Source of the DNA: Chara braunii
Lineage: Eukaryota > Streptophyta > Charophyceae > Charales > Characeae
DNA length: 23,540 nucleotides
Assembly: GCA_003427395.1 (NCBI GenBank)
Contig: BFEA01000178.1
Coordinates: 2,512,041 to 2,535,580, forward strand
Direction: 5' to 3'
Shown: in pieces, positions 1 through 9,589 of the stretch
Numbering within the stretch: the stretch's first letter is position 1
Layout: every line of letters starts with the position of its first letter
Notes under the pieces: model-generated
The model's input: only the letters and a program-made list of their open reading frames with translations
The model's database searches: none
What the model was told of the DNA's origin: nothing
Translations under genes and position numbers: made by a program

Positions 1-3
1 TTG

Positions 4-35
<32 letters not shown>
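4..35. repeat. TG/AG compound microsatellite
   Basis: About ten TG dinucleotides run directly into about six AG dinucleotides. The tract sits immediately beside the perfect inverted repeat at 47-126. It contributes to a spurious open frame on the plus strand. It is not part of the large direct repeat that begins near 182. Confidence 0.95.
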
Positions 36-46
36 AGATTCAATCA

Positions 47-126
47 ATTTTGCTCATCCTTTCGATGGAAGTTGCGCGAGGCCAAGACTGACCTCGCGCA
101 ACTTCCATCGAAAGGATGAGCAAAAT
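47..126. repeat. Perfect 35-bp inverted repeat (hairpin) with 10-nt loop
   Basis: Arms 47-81 and 92-126 are exact reverse complements and the loop is 82-91. Weaker pairing continues outward to about 34 and 139, with three mismatches. Because of the symmetry both strands show nearly the same short peptide frame, so neither is likely to be coding. The structure could be a small foldback element, the tip of an inverted duplication, or a small-RNA-type hairpin. The sequence does not distinguish these. It is absent from the second copy of the flanking repeat block at 11322. Confidence 0.9.
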
Positions 127-181
127 CGATCCAATCTTCGGCTAGAACGTCGAAATATTCACTACTACACGTGTGTGTTTG

Positions 182-852
182 TGTGTGTGTTTTATTACGG
201 TACAAAACTACCGCGACCATGCCACGGCTTGTTGCATCACAAAGCATGCAAAAAGGCAACACTAGGAGGCATTCTCCAGGATTCGTCTCAGATTTCAGCA
301 AGAAAGTCCGTTCCACATCACAATTCCCTGGAAAAAGTGGTCACCATATAACCCCCGAGTTGGCGCAGAACCAATCAATGTGTATAGTTGAATCAAGAAC
401 GGGACGAGCACACCACTTCAACTCGAGATGCCATAGGGCAGCTGCTGAACGCTCCGACAATGAGTCAAGAAAAACGGGGAGGCAACCCAATTTCGCAGAA
501 GAGGTGAGAGAGATCCAAGGAGTGGGGATGAAATCCAAGTAAGAGTCATACTCCGAAGGGAAAATCCTTGTCGTTTGTGGTACACAAGCATAAAAAATAG
601 GGCAAGGCATGAATGCCAAAATAAGGCTCAGACAACCCTCAAGGCTCAACCCTAGGGCTCCCCACGGAAATGGCGAGGAAGGGCGCGACCGGGACAAAGC
701 ATCATTGCCATAAAGTCGATTCCTGAGACAACACATGAATAAGGGGCAACAACACGTATCCGTTAATCACAAACTTCCTAGTGATATCATCCAGTGATAC
801 ACAATCATACAGGATGCATATTGTAGGGAAGGAGGTGACATCCTCCTGCTAA
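182..852. repeat. Leader segment of large direct repeat, copy 1
   Basis: This ~0.67-kb segment is repeated in the same orientation at 11322-11970. Both copies start in a short TG run followed by TTTTATTACGGTACAAAAC and then track each other with only scattered substitutions. Copy 1 has about 22 extra bases around 220-243. The open frames here are present in both copies but show no recognisable domain. I regard the segment as non-coding repeat DNA, possibly the terminal repeat of a larger element that includes the Penelope-like relic. Confidence 0.85.
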
Positions 853-1870
853 CACCCATTCACTCGTAAATCCTTCAACTAGTAATGACACAATGACTTG
901 AGATATTATGAAAATAGAGGCAGTTGTATCGTCAAAGGAACCGAGCCGCCACAAGTATGAACCACAAATTGATAAAATAGATTGTTGAGATTAGCACTGG
1001 TGGATCCGCGCCAACGCCCCAAACTTCGATGTGCCGAAGGTTCATAACAACTTTGTGTGAAAAACATTATCAAGCAATAATCGATAAAACAGCCAAATAA
1101 TGGAATCTGCTCGAGTAACCCAGGCGATCAATAAGCGAAAAAAGATCAGTGAGAATAGAGCAGGGGTGCACAACAAACCAAAAAAACAGGTCATGACTCA
1201 TAACACGTCCCCTTCCCGATGTACCAAAAATACTCAGGGAGCAGAGCAGCACGACCAACAAGCAGGTCAACATGGTCAACAACCATAGTAGGTTAGCTCC
1301 TCAGAAGCACAAACACCGTAATCCATGTTGCCGCAAAGTCCCAATCACATAAGTGCGAACCAGACACATAGCAAACATGATGCATGACGGATGTCCATAT
1401 GAATAAGGTTCCTTTAAATATAATGGGAACAACTCGAGCAGGAGTCAGTGGCCCCAATAATCATCCACATATGCTTCTAAGCCGCCTACGAGGGGCGTGG
1501 CATCCACATGAAGAGAAAGGGGCTTCATTAGGGCAGAAGACGTCAGATCGTAACAATAATGGCCAACCAATATCACCACGGGCGATCGGGGGACCATTCC
1601 CGAATGGAGGATGCAGTTCCAATACTGAAAATCCAGATGTCAAGGAGCAGCGCAGCAGAACAAGGAGCAAACGTAAGTATTGCGATTGGTACCACAACAG
1701 AGAAACACTACACCTCATTCCATCGCAGGTTGCCATCACATACATGTGGTCTAATTATACCGAGTATAACCCCCCAAATGACGGATAAGAAATGATGATA
1801 CCATCTACAACAAGCGTGACGTAATACCAAATACCCAGATGTCAAGGGACAACATTTTTTAGCAGGCTAG
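853..1870. repeat. ~1.0-kb tandem unit A
   Basis: This is the first of two head-to-tail units. The anchor CACCCATTCAC occurs at 853 and again at 1871, a period of about 1018 bp. Shared landmarks in each unit include TGGTGGATCCGCGCCAACG, a purine-rich stretch around the GCGATCAATAAGCGAAAAAAG motif, and a block near the end with CAAATACCCAGATGTCAAG. Unit A resembles the unit at 11971-12978 more closely than it resembles its own neighbour, unit B. No coding potential was recognised. Confidence 0.85.
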
Positions 1871-2852
1871 CACCCATTCACCCATGAATCCTTCAACTAG
1901 TAATGACACAGTGACAGGAGATCCTATGAAAATAAAGACCGCTGTATCGTCAAAGGAACCGAGCCGCCGCAAGTATGAACCACACAGGGATAAAACAGAT
2001 TGTTGAGATCAGTACTGGTGGATCCGCGCCAACGCCACGAACTTCGATGTGTTGCTGGTTCATAACAACTTTGGGTGAAAAACATCATCAAGCAAAAACC
2101 GATAAAACAGCTAAATAGTGGAATCCGCTCGAGTAACCCAGGCGATCAATAAGCGAAAAAAGATCAGCAAGAATAGAGCAAGGGTGCACAACAAACCAGA
2201 CTCAGAACACGCCCACTTCCCGATGTACCAAAGATAGTTAGGGAGCAGAGCAGCACGACCAACAAGTAGGTCAACATCCATAGTAGGTTAGCTCCTCAGA
2301 AGCACAAACACCATAATCCATGTTGCCGCAAAGTCCCAATCACGTAAGTGCGAGCCAGGCACATAACAAACATGATGCATGGCGGATGTCCATACGAATA
2401 AGGTTCCTCTGAAATATTAAGGGAACCACTCGAACAGCGGCCAGTGACACCACCGATCATCCACATGCGCTCCTATGCCGCCTACGAGGGGGGTGGCATT
2501 CACATGAAGAGAAAGGGGCTTCAACACGGCAGAAGACCCCAGATCGTAACTATAATGGACAAACAATATCACCACGGTCGATCGGGGGACCATTCCCGAA
2601 TGAAGGATGCAATTCCAATGCTGAAAACCCAGATGTGAAGGAGCAACACAGCAGAACAAGGAGCAAACGTAAGTATTGCGATTGGTAACACAGCAGAGAA
2701 ACACTACACCTCATTCGATCGCAGATTGCCATCACATATATGTGGTCTAATTATGCCCAATATAACCCCCAAATGACGGATAAGAAATGATGATACCATC
2801 CACAGCAAGCGTGAGGTAATACCAAATACCCAGAAGTCAAGGGGCAGCATTA
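1871..2852. repeat. ~1.0-kb tandem unit B
   Basis: Second head-to-tail unit, diverged from unit A by many substitutions and small deletions (for example near 2195 and 2275). Homology ends near 2852, where a third unit would be expected but unrelated sequence starts. The first bases of B (CACCCATGAATCC) match the truncated fourth unit at 12979, which suggests the two loci descend from one A-B array. Confidence 0.8.
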
Positions 2853-3889
2853 AGCTTCAAGAAAGGCAGAACAGAAACGCCACCCTTACAACTCATCACA
2901 AATCACCGCCACCTCTGCGTGAATGATACTCAAGCAAAGACGCTCCTACCACGCACATGCGTGGTCTACCAAGCCATAAAAGTATCGAGAACCAAGCGAA
3001 GAACAATAGTGATATGCCACTTCCATTATGAGAATTATGGGGCTGCCATTGAGATCAGGCATAGGAAGCTGAAGACTCGTCTAACACCACAGCGTCCCAT
3101 ATTCACGGGTCCGATGAGACCTAAAACAAGTACCATATTCCGAACAGTGCCCCTCGAAGCGAAACAGCCTACTGCATGGTGTCACCTATTTATTCCCCAA
3201 GCATGAACCATAAGAGCATCCAAAGCTAATTCCACCCTGGTTGTGCAATTACCGATCACCTATGGATAACAAGGATGAGCTGCTAATTGACACAAAAGAG
3301 ACAGTGTCAGGGACCTGATCGTGGATGCTCAGCAACTGATGAAGTAAACAACTGCAGGATCGTCAAATAGGGAGGAAAGAGCAAAATCAGCTTACTAACC
3401 AAAACAACAAACCATGTTCATGGGATACACACCCAACAATATGTATGCTAATTCAAATCCCAAAGGTACCATCAACCTTTACGTACACACTGGGGGACAA
3501 TTGCTAACAAAGTGTGAAGCACACCCACATGTGCGACACATCATACATTATTCGGGCATGCATCTCATCATCATCAGCCATATCTGTCTATAAGATGATC
3601 AAATAGCGACAAATGTTAAGTGCAGCAAGGATTCGAGCAGTCAAGATCGCCCGAGAGAAGGTTTCCGGGAATTCGAACACATACACCAGGCCCATGAGGA
3701 AACAACAATCACTCATCATAAGTGTGGGGCTCGACTGCCAAGCTTGTTGAGATCACAAACAGTACCACACGTAGTAAAAATCGGGTGTTGTCAGCAAGGA
3801 GTAGTGAAATCTCACAACAACAGAAAAATTCCCATGAGAAATAAAAGTTAAAAAAACATTCCATAAAAAAAAATCCTTCATATTTATAA
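2853..3889. other. No gene recognised (2853-3889)
   Basis: The stretch contains only short open frames, the longest being 95 codons at 2919-3206 on the plus strand. That product has no recognisable domain, signal or repeat. Base composition shifts from mixed to AT-rich toward 3800. I saw no RNA gene or tandem repeat. Confidence 0.6.
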
Positions 3890-4290
3890 ATTATCATTCC
3901 AATGTTTGTCCAATTGTAAAATTTCCAATTCAATTTGATAAGTTCCCGTCTAAATATTAGTTTTCCCTTCCAATTACATCTGTTTGTTCAAGATGGAATG
4001 AAAGTATGAACGAGTTTATGAAATGTTTTCATTAAACTCTCATTCTATTACAACAAATATCGTCTAATTTAGATTGGATTAACCCATTTATGACTGGAAA
4101 TCCTTACTTAGAATGGCAGTCCAATTAAAATATTTCATGAACTCATCCAGACTTTCATTCCATCTTTAGCATGCAGTTCAAATAAGAAGGGATACCCCAT
4201 TCTTGGGAGAAGAGTTTTCAAGTAAGACGGGAAATTTTAAAATTGGAATTACATTTTTTAAGATGTTATGAAAATTTGAAATTTAGAATG
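3890..4290. repeat. AT-rich foldback (MITE-like) element
   Basis: Two long arms are imperfect reverse complements. The best matching inner parts are 3984-4046 and 4111-4181, sharing blocks such as AAGATGGAATGAAAGT and ATGAAAT. Weaker pairing extends outward: CCAATTGTAAAATTTCC near 3910 pairs with the complement of a GGAAATTTTAAAATTGG block near 4231, and CCCGTCT near 3946 pairs with AGACGGG near 4225. The central loop is about 4047-4110. High AT content contrasts with both flanks. Size and symmetry suit a miniature inverted-repeat transposable element. No transposase is present, and the exact ends and target-site duplication could not be fixed. Confidence 0.65.
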
Positions 4291-4342
4291 TAATTTTACT
4301 CTAGAATAATTATTTAATTCTGGGAAATTTTTCTGTTGAACC

Positions 4343-4807
4343 GTGACTAATCAATCGCCGAAAGTAGGGAACGATTACGACACCAAATTACAGCAAGGAG
4401 CCATGAAATCATCAGCCGTGATCAATCATGCCTTAGCAAGGGCGAAAAAATGGACAAGGGCAATATTGCAGAGATCAAGACCCGTCCTCACTGTAGTGAA
4501 AACCACAAGTCTAACACGATGCGCATCCATACTGCATAAGTGCGAACTTCCAATGCCAGATGCCTACCCGCTGACGCACCCACTCACAGGAAGACTGATC
4601 AACACCACCCATGGCAAGCGAGAAAGTGACAGAGGACAAGGCCTGGGCCTTCTCGCACAAGGGAAGCAAGCGATGACCCAAATCCTGGCGGGATCGTTTT
4701 CAGTGAAGGAGGTAAGGGCCAAACCGCCACCAAATCATATGGACGACCCTCGTTCATGGGCAGAAACCTCCATCTCTGCAGCCATATCCAAACCACCAAC
4801 GCATTAA
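4343..4807 (+). CDS. Open frame, 154 codons, unrecognised (doubtful)
   Basis: A stop-free frame begins with GTG and contains internal ATGs only later. The translation has no domain I recognise, no signal peptide and no membrane segment, and its composition looks like translated non-coding DNA. It starts just outside the AT-rich foldback element. I list it only because it is one of the longer frames in an otherwise empty stretch. It is probably not a gene. Confidence 0.12.
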   Translation: MTNQSPKVGNDYDTKLQQGAMKSSAVINHALARAKKWTRAILQRSRPVLTVVKTTSLTRCASILHKCELPMPDAYPLTHPLTGRLINTTHGKRESDRGQGLGLLAQGKQAMTQILAGSFSVKEVRAKPPPNHMDDPRSWAETSISAAISKPPTH

Positions 4808-5111
4808 GGCAACTCATGTATCCGTCGGGAGACGATTGTTGTGGAGGGGTGCACTACTCCCCCAACTGCAGCAGATTCATAACACAGTAGTATGGCTTTG
4901 AACATTGCTCCTCATAGTAAAACCTCATAATCCACCATGCCATATCCCCACTCCTCCTTAAGCACGAGCCGTAGCACCAACAAGAACTAAAGCACCGTCG
5001 GTCGACCGATTACTGAACACCTATCCACAGCAAGGTCATCATAACGACGATAATCACCCCGAAATTTCTCCTGATCTCTATCCCACGACTCCAAGCGCCG
5101 GGAATTGATAC

Positions 5112-6068
5112 GTGCCACTTAAAAAACGCAAGGATCAGGAACGAACACCTGTATCATCCGCCCATCTGTATACAACACCCAGTTCATGCATCCAGTATCC
5201 CACCAATCCGTTCATCACTTACGGGGGGTCAGTCTGCTCCGTTAACAAACAGAGCAGAATGTACAACGTACGCAGGCGTATCCAATGTCGACCAGGCTGC
5301 CATGAAACCCAAGACAGAAAGTGCGGAAAATTCTGCAAAAGAAACAGGCAGACGAGAATCGAAAAAACGAAAGGCAGGGGAAGCACGGGCATATGCGTAG
5401 GGCAAGTAGCTGGCGACGAGGAGTATCCTCAAGGTAGATCCATGAAGCGTAGGAGGAAGGCAGTAATAAAGCAGAGGGCGCCGAGGGAGAGGGTGATTAT
5501 GATAGAGAAAGAGAGAAACCAAGCCGAAGCAAAACGACGTATATCCATCACGATCCAATCAGTGAAGGGATACAAACTTAATCACCCACTACGCCAACCG
5601 TCAGGCCTCGCACCACCTGGGGAGGGGGGGCGTCGAAAAATTGCCGAAGGAATGGGATGCAGAGAACAAGAAAACTGTCTGCGCATCCAAAAAGGTCATG
5701 AACGCGAAATATGTGAAGAGGACCATGGAGAGAAGCGCTATCAAAAAAGCACCAACGAGCAGCTCCATGACGAAGGACTTGCAGCTCCAGCGATGAATCA
5801 CACTCCCCTACTCATTCCGGAGTGGCGAGGCCGACAGAAGATCCTACGGGAAACCACACTCACAAACAAGGGCACAGCAAACCATAGGAGAGGAGAGGGG
5901 GAAAGAGCAGAGAGGGGGACGGAGGAGCAGGGCAAGAGTCGTTACCACAATCATTCCAACGAGGGTGGTGGACAAGGAAACCAATCATGCGGAAGGTGGA
6001 GAAGAACGGAGAGGAGGTTGTCCCAATTCGATCAGGCGGCGCATCAAATGCCGACGTATGGTAAGTAG
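5112..6068 (+). CDS. Open frame, 318 codons, Arg/Lys/Glu/Gly-rich, unrecognised (doubtful)
   Basis: This is the longest plus-strand open frame. It opens with GTG and has no early ATG. The product is strongly basic and rich in Arg, Lys, Glu, Gly and Gln, as expected when purine-rich DNA happens to lack stops; the plus strand from about 5300 to 6700 is strikingly purine-rich. There is no domain, zinc motif or hydrophobic core. The opposite strand is pyrimidine-rich and carries intron-like signals: TTCTTTTGCAG ending at about 5333 and GTAAGT at about 5217-5222, both read on minus. A spliced minus-strand transcript is therefore an equally plausible explanation. I cannot support a function on either strand. 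Confidence 0.2.
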   Translation: MPLKKRKDQERTPVSSAHLYTTPSSCIQYPTNPFITYGGSVCSVNKQSRMYNVRRRIQCRPGCHETQDRKCGKFCKRNRQTRIEKTKGRGSTGICVGQVAGDEEYPQGRSMKRRRKAVIKQRAPRERVIMIEKERNQAEAKRRISITIQSVKGYKLNHPLRQPSGLAPPGEGGRRKIAEGMGCREQENCLRIQKGHEREICEEDHGEKRYQKSTNEQLHDEGLAAPAMNHTPLLIPEWRGRQKILRETTLTNKGTANHRRGEGERAERGTEEQGKSRYHNHSNEGGGQGNQSCGRWRRTERRLSQFDQAAHQMPTYGK

Positions 6069-7108
6069 GTAGTGGAACACGATCTTAAGCCGCTTTTCAC
6101 TAGCCTCCACAATGCTGGATCTTCAGAGAACTGAACTACTCCCATTACATATCGAAAGGGACCGAGAAACAAGGGGGGTGGTCATCCATATTCCAAGGGT
6201 AAAGAAGCAAAGCATGCCACATATCTTTCTTTAATGAAGGAGGAGAAATAACGATTAATCATGCATAATGAACACACACCAATACAGGGGACATCACGGG
6301 GCAGAGGGAGGGGGGCGGGGGGTGGGTGGAGGGTGCAATCAAGCGAGATCATGGATTACCGAAGGCGCCGCCATTCGAGCACCCGGGGATGCCGCTCCAA
6401 CCGCCTCGAACCCAGAGAGGCCCTCGCTCGCGCGATGGGTCACGCCCAGAATCCTTGAGGCACAGCCGGAGCAGAGTCACAAGTGTAGCTAGAGACCAAT
6501 GGCACAATCAGAAAGTGCAAGCATACGTCACGCACCCTCCGCTGAGTTCCAGCAACGCCGTCGTGCTAAGAGCAATGGAGGCGAAGGCAGATGAAGGAGG
6601 GCGAAAGGGGAGGGAGCGGACTGATGGAGCTAGAGAAGGGCGGCGGCTATCGCTACGACCCCACGACCGAGCGCACCCCGTATGGGAGCAGAGTGGGACC
6701 GTCCGGAGGCAATAGGAACAACCAGCTGCCAGTGAGAGGGTTTGAACCATTCAGGGCAATGACTTATATCGCCTGGGAAAGCAGCCGCTTCCGGTGGGTC
6801 CGGGGGACAACGTGCGTAGTTGGTCACGAAAGGGGAAAGGGGCGGGAATGCAATACCCCCGAGGGGTGTATCCCTGGATCCTTGTGCAAAGAGACCAGGG
6901 TGGAAGGCCACGTTTGGACCGGTTGAGAGAGAGCCCCATAGAGAATCGACATGCCGTAGGACCCTAGTAAGCCACAGAGGATCATGTAACCAACGGGCTG
7001 CCTCTCTGAAAAAAACGGGGAGAGGGGAAAACCCCGTGTTACGGAAAGAAGCGGGGCCCGCAGGGTCTATAGGGGCCCAGTCAATAACTACGCACAATAC
7101 GCTTATGC

Positions 7109-7110
<2 letters not shown>
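6069..7110. other. GC-rich stretch without recognised gene (6069-7110)
   Basis: GC-rich DNA with several overlapping open frames on both strands. Examples are 6326-6715 on plus and a 195-codon minus frame at 6630-7217, whose N-terminal part is only translated (CA)n. None shows a recognisable domain. The minus frame between about 6640 and 7060 has a less repetitive composition and could be a remnant of something coding, but I do not recognise it. Confidence 0.5.
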
Positions 7111-7187
<77 letters not shown>

Positions 7188-7189
7188 TG
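7111..7189. repeat. (GT)35 microsatellite
   Basis: An uninterrupted run of about 35 GT dinucleotides (7111-7180) is followed by one A interruption and three more GT units. It is long enough to be polymorphic and to adopt Z-DNA. It inflates open frames on both strands (poly-Cys/Val on plus, poly-Thr/His on minus), which should be ignored. Confidence 0.98.
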
Positions 7190-7223
7190 GCCCAACCCCA
7201 TTCCCGCTAGGAGGCAAGCCCGC

Positions 7224-7250
7224 TAAGGCAGGTAACAGGTACCTGCCTTA
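7224..7250. repeat. Short inverted repeat, 11-bp arms
   Basis: Arms 7224-7234 (TAAGGCAGGTA) and 7240-7250 (TACCTGCCTTA) are exact reverse complements around a 5-nt loop. A further partial copy of the right arm, GGCAGGGTACCTGC, follows at 7251. The structure lies about 110 bp beyond the 3' end of the minus-strand Penelope-like reverse transcriptase frame, where an element end or 3' structure might be expected, but no terminator function can be shown. Confidence 0.7.
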
Positions 7251-7363
7251 GGCAGGGTACCTGCTAGCTACCATAGCGGCCCTACTGGTAGGGGCCCACT
7301 AAGACACACCCACAAACACATCACCACGGGACGGGGGAGTTCTTCAGGAGGAGGGGCAGGAGG

Positions 7364-9082
7364 TCATACCGAGAAGGTCTTCTTGGTGTCCTCGCAAGAA
7401 ACCCTAGGGGTCATGAAATCAAGAGGTGAGTCAAGGACTCTACGTACACATTCAAGGCATCTGCCAAGCCTAAAACCATTATCAACCATAAAAGAGACCA
7501 CGCGCAAGATTTCCTGTGCCGCTAACAAGGGATCCGAGTAGATGACCAGGATTATGGACACCTGTGATATGATGACGTTCACGGACTGCTGTACTGGTCT
7601 TTTAGAATCATACGTGACGTACCTGACTACTGGAAACTCCAGGGAAAGCCTTTTGTCGAATTTTGTGGTGAAATACGTACCTTCCACCTCGGAGGTGACA
7701 CTGATCTCGGAATTGAGGAACTGGGCTTTCAACCCGTACAGTTCCCCAGAGGGAGAGGTGGTAAAACTTCCGTCTGATTTTTCACCTCGATGAGGTGACG
7801 AGGGTATAACCAAAAAATACCCTCATCCTCTTCTGGTGGAGTCTCAAGGAATCTGAGGATGGAGGGGTTATTCACAACATGCAAATCATCAATGTATCTG
7901 AACATATGTTTGAAGAGAGGCAGCAGGTGAAACACCGTCCTGTCCATCATGCAAATCATCAATGTATCTGAACATATGTTTGAAGAGAGGCAGCAGGTGA
8001 AACGCCTTCCTGTCCATCAACCTCATGATGAGACCGTATTCGTACTTAAAGAAGTACACAGTGCACCATGTTGGGGAACATGGGAGACCCATGGGGATGC
8101 CAAGGACCTGTCGCCAGATCCTGCCTCCCAAGGATGTGAAACAGCGGGCAACCAACCATTGGGTGAGGCGGATAACATCCCGCTCCTCGAGCCAAAAACG
8201 TTTCCGGGAGGGAGGCTGCCCCGATGGGAAGCCCCAGGAGCATCTGAACTGGTTTTCCCCTATGTGCCTGCACTTGACCGCCCTGCCCAAGCGTTCCTTG
8301 CCGGCGAACTTGAAAGCAATTCTGACAAAAGAAGAGACTGTCGAGGTGAGACCGTCATCAGAATCATCAATCGGGATAGTCTCAAAACATCTGGTAATAT
8401 CTGGAGAAAACACCGAATAGACCTTCCCCGGGAGATTGTAGCAGTAGTCTTGTACAGAATCAATAGCCCACCACAACGTGGTGTCGATCCTATGGAAACG
8501 GCCGAGAAAATCAGTCATCTCCTTGCAATGAGCCATCACCGAGGGGGTGAGGCATTTGAGGACCGCGTCGCACTGACAAGCCACCGGGGTAAGAAAGGAG
8601 AAGGAGGCATTGGTCAACCATATGAACGACAACTTATGGTGCTTATAAAGCGCCATCAGGTATGGTATCCTCCTGGTGCCAATAGAGAGAAAAGGAAGAA
8701 ACCCTGAGAGGGAACTTTCTGCTTCCGTGAGAATCGTATCCGCGGGCTGCGCGCAGGGTTCAAAGTCAGCGCTGCTGAGCCTTTCAAGCGCAAGTTTCTT
8801 TATCAAGTGGATACACACAAAAGAGATAGTGTTGGCAGACTTATCGGTGACGACGATATATAAACGCTTAGAGAGAAATTTGATCTCAGCTTTTACTGCA
8901 TGTACATCCAGTTCAGAAGGAGGCTCCTTATACAGCCTGGACTCCGAGAACCCCAGGGACATTCTCAGCTTGTCACAGACAAAAGCATAGGCCCTGGACT
9001 GCATTCCTTTGGTGACATACACTTTCGAATTCATTACACAGAGGAATGCTATTGTAAAAAACCTGCGAGGGCACAATCCCAT
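7364..9082 (-). pseudogene. Penelope-like retroelement reverse transcriptase, broken
   Basis: Reverse transcriptase that would copy element RNA into DNA. In the 397-codon first segment (7889-9082) I see, in order: a TDKSAN block (residues 79-84, comparable to the ADKG block of Penelope RTs), IPYLMALYKHHK (139-150, comparable to the PKIHK motif), motif A around Asp228 (PDITRCFETIPID), motif B GIPMGLPCSP (328-337), and motif C RYIDDL with IDD at 374-376. A 70-bp tandem duplication (7881-8020) covers motif C and shifts the frame. The protein resumes at 7729-7962, then shifts again near 7800-7825 into 7364-7813, which contains an LNSEI...TKFDKR thumb-like block and ends at TGA. No GIY-YIG endonuclease was found downstream. 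The RT assignment is firm. The Penelope-like class is inferred from the IDD, D-x6-IP and HK motifs. Confidence 0.8.
7881..8020. repeat. 70-bp tandem duplication within the RT catalytic motif
   Basis: Copies 7881-7950 and 7951-8020 are nearly identical, with a few differences in the last 20 bases. The unit contains the codons for RYIDDL on the minus strand. Because 70 is not a multiple of 3, the reading frame is lost at the junction. The high identity implies a recent event. Confidence 0.97.
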
Positions 9083-9589
9083 GGCATCCCAGCGTCTACC
9101 CCCAGATTAAGGACAGCGTCGTAGGGAGAAACACTCCAATGTACAAAGCGTATATAGACAATAGAATCCAGAAAGAAACAAAGAATATACACACACCTAT
9201 ACAGATATTCGCCTCAAGAGATCCGGCCAAGGTTGACCCACTACCCCTGCATAAGCACAGCATCTAAGCCATAGGCATAATCCAACCACCCATAGTTCAT
9301 CGAGTTCCAAGAGCTGGAGATGAACTGGCAAATCCTCAAGAAAAGAGCAACACGCGGGAGAGCCAGATAACCAACAGTAAGCAGAGGGCAAAGCAGGATG
9401 CAATCCAACAACTGCAACAGGGCAGATTTTCAGAGGGGTCTGTTATTCACATAGGTGGTCAGGGGCAGCAGTCATCACGAATGACCCAACCGGACGACAC
9501 AAATGACGGGAAGGGGGCTAGTTGATGAACATAACCCCTTTTGCCGCAGGAGAGATACGCGCAGATTTCTTCACGGTCTTGCTGGATAC
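9083..9589 (-). other. Spacer between the acidic ORF and RT, same frame, five TAR codons
   Basis: The frames of the upstream 360-codon ORF and the RT are in register across this gap. Reading through on the minus strand meets TAA or TAG at 9590-9592, 9518-9520, 9443-9445, 9197-9199 and 9107-9109, but no TGA. The first ~24 codons after 9590 read as plausible Lys/Ser/Ala-rich protein. The middle (about 9200-9430) is hydrophobic and Leu/Cys/Trp-rich and looks more like translated pyrimidine-rich intron or spacer. Possible explanations are an intron, an inter-ORF spacer, or a decayed linker. Confidence 0.4.

Noticed and set aside
171-542. Duplicate plus-strand frames in the two leader copies (also 11325-11660) as a conserved gene
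   Set aside because: The frames are similar because the DNA is recently duplicated. There is no domain, and the opposite strand is equally open.
6728-6752. tRNA B-box-like sequence (GAGGGTTTGAACC)
   Set aside because: It does not match the GGTTCGANNCC consensus, and no acceptor-stem pairing or A box was found at the right distance.
6630-7217. 195-codon minus-strand open frame
   Set aside because: Its first part is only the translated (CA)n microsatellite, and the rest shows no recognisable domain. It is kept as a description of the region, not as a gene.
7364-7600. GIY-YIG endonuclease downstream of the RT
   Set aside because: Searched for by eye in the C-terminal segment. No GIY...YIG pair or supporting motif is visible before the TGA.
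7949-8707. 252-codon plus-strand frame
   Set aside because: It is the antisense shadow of the Penelope-like RT, whose conserved motifs are on the minus strand.
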